This document shows, in pieces, positions 61,066 through 64,000 of a stretch of DNA of 64,000 nt. A program made the translations under genes and the position numbers. The notes beneath the pieces are model-generated. The model saw nothing but the letters and a program-made list of their open reading frames with translations. It searched no databases and was not told the origin of the DNA. How positions within the stretch are numbered: the stretch's first letter is position 1; every line of letters starts with the position of its first letter. This stretch comes from Bacillota bacterium (lineage in GTDB: Bacteria; Bacillota; Clostridia; Acetivibrionales; DSM-1351), in the NCBI GenBank assembly GCA_023393115.1, contig JAEWMS010000052.1, positions 1 to 64,000 of the forward strand, given 5' to 3'.

Positions 61066-61129
61066 TGAACCCATACGGTCTCCCACACGCCCCTCAAACG
61101 TGCGCGTCTGCCAGTTCCGCCACGATCGC
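61050..61129 (-). tRNA. tRNA-Leu (anticodon GAG)
   Basis: On the - strand GCGATCG opens the acceptor stem and CGATCGC closes it before discriminator A. The T arm is ATGGG-TTCAAGT-CCCAT, the D arm lies in GGCGGAACTGGCAGACGC, and the anticodon stem CACGT/GCGTG holds loop TTGAGGG. A short variable arm follows, as in class II Leu tRNAs. CCA is not encoded. Confidence 0.9.
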
Positions 61130-61322
61130 ATTTGCGTTGTTTGCTGCGCTTCCCGCATCAGCAAGTATGATTATACTAGGTAATTTTAAGAGTGTCAATA
61201 ATTAATTTATAAAAAAATGATATTGTTCAAAATTAATACTATTAACACTAATTCATATGCTTGTATCATAATAGGAATACTGCAACCGGCCCGGTATAAG
61301 GGCAAAAAAATAAAATAATGAA

Positions 61323-61388
61323 AGCTATCACATTACACAGAGTACCGCCAATGAGGACAAAGGGGCGGTATTTCTGTTTGTGATAGCT
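61323..61388. other. nested hairpin at the island edge
   Basis: AGCTATCAC pairs with GTGATAGCT, and inside it ACCGCC with GGCGGT. It precedes the ParB-like gene and may be a leader or terminator structure of the mobile region. Confidence 0.5.
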
Positions 61389-61391
61389 ATT

Positions 61392-61416
61392 ACTTCGGGC
61401 CAAGTTGGCCCGAAGT
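61392..61416. repeat. GC-rich palindrome (copy 1)
   Basis: ACTTCGGGCCAA and TTGGCCCGAAGT flank a single G. The same palindrome recurs at 62125-62153 with central C. Confidence 0.9.
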
Positions 61417-61504
61417 GGAAAGGAGGGAAACACAATCCCCGCCGGGCCTGACTGAAAAGTTGGGCCTTTTTTCATGCCAAAAATCAAAAGGAGGTAAAAC
61501 CCGC

Positions 61505-62191
61505 ATGGCGAAAAACGAGCCAAACAAGCCGGACGATACTAAAACCGCGCCGGCAACTGAAACGCCAAAGGAAAAGGCCGCGCCTGTTAGTGAGCCTTTA
61601 ACAACTGACAAACAACCCGAAGCCCCGGAAATAGCCGCAGATAAAGCGGCAACACTCCCCGGCCCCGGTGATGATGTTGTCGTATCATTCGATAAAATCA
61701 ATGAGATTATATCGGAGAAAAAGGCGGCGAAAGCGCAGGAGGCCGGACAGCCCGCACCGGATAAACAGCCAAAACCCGAAAAAGCCCCAAAAGCTGAAAA
61801 AACGGCAAAGGCCCCAAAAGCCGCAGGGAAACAGGCCCCGGCAAAAGCAGAAGCCCCGGCCCCGGAGCAGGAAAAGCCGCCCGAACCGAGGGAGGCCCCC
61901 CGCTCCAGCGAACAGGAACAGATTGTATATATCAGTCTTTCCGAACTCCACCCATTCAAGGATCATCCTTTCCAAGTCCGCAAAGACGAGGAAATGGCGG
62001 CAATGGTGGAAAGCGTCAAGGACAAAGGCGTAACGCAAGCCCCCGCCCGGATCGCCCTGCTGGGGCTGTACGTTCTGGCGGGGCATGGCCTGTGTCGGCA
62101 CATGCTACCGGGATTTGTTTTCCACAACTTCGGGCCAACTTGGCCCGAAGTTGCAGGGTTTGGGGCCACAGATGCCCTGCTTGCCGTTTAG
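61505..62191 (+). pseudogene. ParB N-terminal domain remnant with Ala/Pro/Lys-rich tail
   Basis: A frame of 228 codons with a strong AAGGAGG site. The first 140 residues are low-complexity Ala/Pro/Lys/Glu. ISLSELHPFKDHPFQVRKDE then begins the ParB/Spo0J N-terminal domain, which is typical of Tn1549-type integrative elements. After VKDKGVTQ the domain sequence degenerates; the expected GHRRQ helix becomes GHGLCRH in another frame, and the frame runs through the second palindrome. It looks like a broken ICE gene, though the N-terminal part may still be translated. Confidence 0.68.
62125..62153. repeat. GC-rich palindrome (copy 2)
   Basis: CAACTTCGGGCCAA and TTGGCCCGAAGTTG flank a single C; 14-bp perfect arms. 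It equals 61392-61416 over the central 24 of 25 bases. Confidence 0.9.
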
Positions 62192-62249
62192 CGGAATGGC
62201 CGAAAAAAGAGTATGGCGTATGTTATTCCATATCAGTTGAAAAGAGTTC

Positions 62250-62278
62250 TTGACATATATCGCCTAATATTATATAAT
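62250..62278 (+). promoter_or_regulatory. sigma-A promoter of the PadR operon
   Basis: TTGACA (62250-62255) and TATAAT (62273-62278) are exact consensus boxes with ideal 17-base spacing, 30 bases before the PadR start. Confidence 0.88.
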
Positions 62279-62292
62279 ACCAGTATCATATA
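62271..62292. promoter_or_regulatory. putative PadR operator overlapping the -10 box
   Basis: TATATAATAC-CA-GTATCATATA is palindromic in 9 of 10 arm positions and covers the -10 box, a position suited to autorepression by the adjacent PadR-family protein. Confidence 0.65.
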
Positions 62293-62307
62293 GAGCGAGG
62301 TGATATT

Positions 62308-62880
62308 ATGTCTTTACCTTATGGCTTGCTCGGCTTACTTGGTTATCAAGACGGTAGCGGCTATGATATGGCGAAAATGTTTGAGGGTTCTCTGAATTTT
62401 TTTTGGCACGCACAAAGCAGTCAAATCTATCGAGAATTTAGCAGAATGGAGGAAAAAGGCTGGGTTACTTGCAAGAATATAGTTCAAGATGGCCGACCTA
62501 ATAAAAAGGTGTATTCAATTACAGACTCCGGGCGGGAGGAGTTTGCAAGATGGCTGTCGGAGGCAACGCTTGAATTAGAAAATCCACACAACGCTATGCT
62601 GATGCGGGTGTTTTTCGGCGCAAACGACCCCGACGCGACACTTGAACTTCTGATAAAAGTCCGCGACCAATGCATAAAGGATATTGAGACAAAGCGTCCG
62701 AAAACCAGTCAAGACGCTAACACATACGCTGACATCACCGAAGACGGACAGCAAAAACTCAAATACTGGCTGATGACCCAAGAGTTTGTTACTATGCAGA
62801 AAATGGCGATGATTGAATGGGCGGAACGTAATATTGCACGGCTGGAGGAAGATATAAGCAAAGAGGGGTCGCCAAAATGA
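62308..62880 (+). CDS. PadR family transcriptional regulator
   Basis: A 190-residue winged-helix regulator. PYGLLGLLGYQDGSGYDMAK opens the DNA-binding domain, and the wing KNIVQDGRPNKKVYSIT is typical of PadR. The C-terminal 90 residues form the coiled-coil dimer part (Vir family C-terminal type). It probably represses its own operon through the palindrome at 62271. GCGAGGTGAT is the ribosome site. The next gene overlaps by four bases. Confidence 0.9.
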   Translation: MSLPYGLLGLLGYQDGSGYDMAKMFEGSLNFFWHAQSSQIYREFSRMEEKGWVTCKNIVQDGRPNKKVYSITDSGREEFARWLSEATLELENPHNAMLMRVFFGANDPDATLELLIKVRDQCIKDIETKRPKTSQDANTYADITEDGQQKLKYWLMTQEFVTMQKMAMIEWAERNIARLEEDISKEGSPK

Positions 62881-63383
62881 CTATAAAAAGCAAACAAAAA
62901 CTTGTGGAGCTAATAGCAAGCCTTGCATGGTTTGGCTGTTACTTGCTCTATGCGTTTAGCGGCAATGCGCCGGAAGTTGGTAATCTGCAAGGCTGGGCAA
63001 CGGCTCTGCTTATTGCGATTGTGATTAGTGTTGGCGTTTTATTGATTGCAAGTGCTGGGTTCAATCTTATCGCAAGTACAGTAATGATTGTGCAGGAAAA
63101 AGCAAATGGACGAGAAGATATAAGTAAAATTACGACCCGCGCCAAAAACGCATTTGCGGAAAATAAACTCGACAAAGCCATCAATGCAAAAGCAAATAGC
63201 ATGACGCTTGGGTGTATTGCAATTGGAGTGGGTGTTTCACTGGTTGCTATGGCTCTTGGCATCAATGCGGTTTTGGGATTGCATATTATTCTTTGCTTCT
63301 CCTGCTGCATAGGGGTGGCAGTCGGTTGCATCTATAGCATAACAATCTATGAGAGGAAACGAAAAGAGGAAAGCAAAAAATGA
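62877..63383 (+). CDS. small membrane protein, PadR operon
   Basis: A 168-residue protein with four hydrophobic segments and charged loops, not matched with certainty to a family (DUF3796-like is possible). The N-terminal MTIKSKQKLVELIASLAWFG is followed by a span. It overlaps the PadR gene (ATGA) and the oxidoreductase gene (ATGA), so the three are one tightly coupled operon. No function is inferred beyond membrane localisation. Confidence 0.72.
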   Translation: MTIKSKQKLVELIASLAWFGCYLLYAFSGNAPEVGNLQGWATALLIAIVISVGVLLIASAGFNLIASTVMIVQEKANGREDISKITTRAKNAFAENKLDKAINAKANSMTLGCIAIGVGVSLVAMALGINAVLGLHIILCFSCCIGVAVGCIYSITIYERKRKEESKK

Positions 63384-64000
63384 AAGCGATAATTTGTACG
63401 AGGTATGGTGCGCCAGACGTTCTCAAAGTCGTTGACGCAGAAAAGCCTATACCGAAAGACAATGAGGTCTTGGTGAAAATCCACGCCTCGTCTATTAACT
63501 CCTACGATTGGCATATTATGAGAGGAAGTCCGTTTTTGGTGCGCTTACGCGAGGGCTTATTCAAACCTAAGAAAATCAAAATACTTGGGACAGATATTGC
63601 GGGCATCGTAGAGTCCGTAGGGAAAAGCATTAAAAGCTTTGCCGTTGGTGATAGGGTATATGGTTGTATGGCCGATAGCAGCGGTGACGGTGGCTATGCT
63701 GAATACAAGTGCGCGAAAGAGAGCGTCCTTGCGCCTATTCCAAGTGGGATAACCTTTGAACAGGCCGCGTCTGTGCCAATGGCGGCGGTTACGGCATTGC
63801 AAGGGCTTCGGGAGATTGGCAAAATAAAAAAGGGCCAACAGGTCTTAATCAATGGTGCGTCCGGCGGTGTGGGGACATTTGCGGTACAGCTTGCTAAATC
63901 TTTTGGTGCTGAGGTAACAGGCGTATGCAGTACGCGCAATGCGGAAATGGTGCGTTCCATAGGAGCCGACCATGTGATTGACTATACAAAGGAAGATTAC
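63380..64000 (+). CDS. MDR-family NAD(P)-dependent quinone oxidoreductase-like (partial)
   Basis: The first 207 codons of a medium-chain dehydrogenase/reductase; the window ends before the stop. MKAIICTRYGAPDVLKVVDA, then GTDIAGIVESVGKSIKSFAVGDRVYG and the NADPH loop INGASGGVGTFAVQLAKSFGAEV are clear. Residues for catalytic zinc are not present, pointing to the quinone oxidoreductase/enoyl reductase branch. It is the third gene of the PadR operon. Substrate unknown. Confidence 0.88.
   Translation, partial: MKAIICTRYGAPDVLKVVDAEKPIPKDNEVLVKIHASSINSYDWHIMRGSPFLVRLREGLFKPKKIKILGTDIAGIVESVGKSIKSFAVGDRVYGCMADSSGDGGYAEYKCAKESVLAPIPSGITFEQAASVPMAAVTALQGLREIGKIKKGQQVLINGASGGVGTFAVQLAKSFGAEVTGVCSTRNAEMVRSIGADHVIDYTKEDY

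Noticed and set aside
61390..61959. Long Ala/Gly-rich antisense frame in the GC-rich island
   Set aside because: It mirrors the Ala/Pro/Lys-rich parB-like gene, has no ribosome site, and is a typical GC-rich shadow.
1..64000. CRISPR arrays, SAM or T-box riboswitches, rRNA
   Set aside because: No spaced identical repeats, no S-box or T-box consensus and no rRNA-like sequence were found on reading; a covariance scan would be the decisive check.

Overview
The window looks like a chromosome segment of an anaerobic, spore-forming, low-GC Clostridia member, probably Ruminiclostridium-like. That placement is inferred from AT-rich DNA, strong GGAGG ribosome sites, a GerA-type germinant receptor operon, a spore-coat transglutaminase, SLH and chemotaxis proteins and a Bacillus-type LexA box. 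No rRNA or other firm taxonomic marker is present.

The most notable part is 0.1-15.5 kb, on the + strand. It holds a nitrogenase-like reductase (an Fe protein and two component-1-like subunits at 8908-12545), two NMT1/SsuBC-type ABC importers with one binding lipoprotein, three paralogous radical SAM proteins with a CX8CX2C cluster motif, an SDR dehydrogenase, an FMN-binding split-barrel protein, a cytoplasmic arylsulfotransferase-like propeller, and a 27-codon peptide gene coupled to the third radical SAM gene. No nifB, nifE or nifN is seen, and the component-1 subunits lack several ligands of true nitrogenase. My inference is an organosulfur or other small-molecule reductive salvage system, not nitrogen fixation. 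A 228-bp MITE-like palindromic element sits inside the locus.

From 15.5 to 25.8 kb come a GGDEF-EAL protein with a periplasmic sensor, then a sulfur-flavoured group: flavin reductase-like, TauE/SafE exporter, YeiH family exporter, divergent LysR regulator, a C_GCAxxG_C_C protein, and a rhodanese lipoprotein. A WG-repeat protein and a WYL regulator follow. From 25.9 to 35 kb lie miscellaneous genes: a GyrI-like protein, YoaP, an SPL-type radical SAM, an RHH regulator with a tandem 11-bp operator, an ACT-MBL protein, a YedK-type DNA-repair protein, and a LexA-controlled dinB operon. Unusual repeated hairpin leaders occur at 31.6-32.0 kb and again at 47.04 kb.

Between 35.9 and 41.2 kb many genes are broken (a CPBP gene with an amber codon, a truncated DUF1697, a phosphatase fragment, a response-regulator/kinase remnant), interleaved with intact ones. 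From 41.3 to 56.8 kb lie the gerA-B-C operon, a threonine aldolase-like protein, a DbpA-like helicase, an OFA-family MFS transporter, a 3-hydroxyacyl-CoA dehydrogenase with a divergent TetR gene, spore-coat tgl and an SLH protein. A chemotaxis receptor and a frameshifted DUF5050 gene follow.

At 60.76-61.13 kb a tRNA-Leu(GAG) gene is flanked by a 95/96-nt direct repeat. Beyond it the DNA is GC-richer and contains a ParB-like remnant between two near-identical palindromes, then a PadR-membrane protein-oxidoreductase operon cut by the window end. I read this as the edge of an integrated or decayed mobile island.
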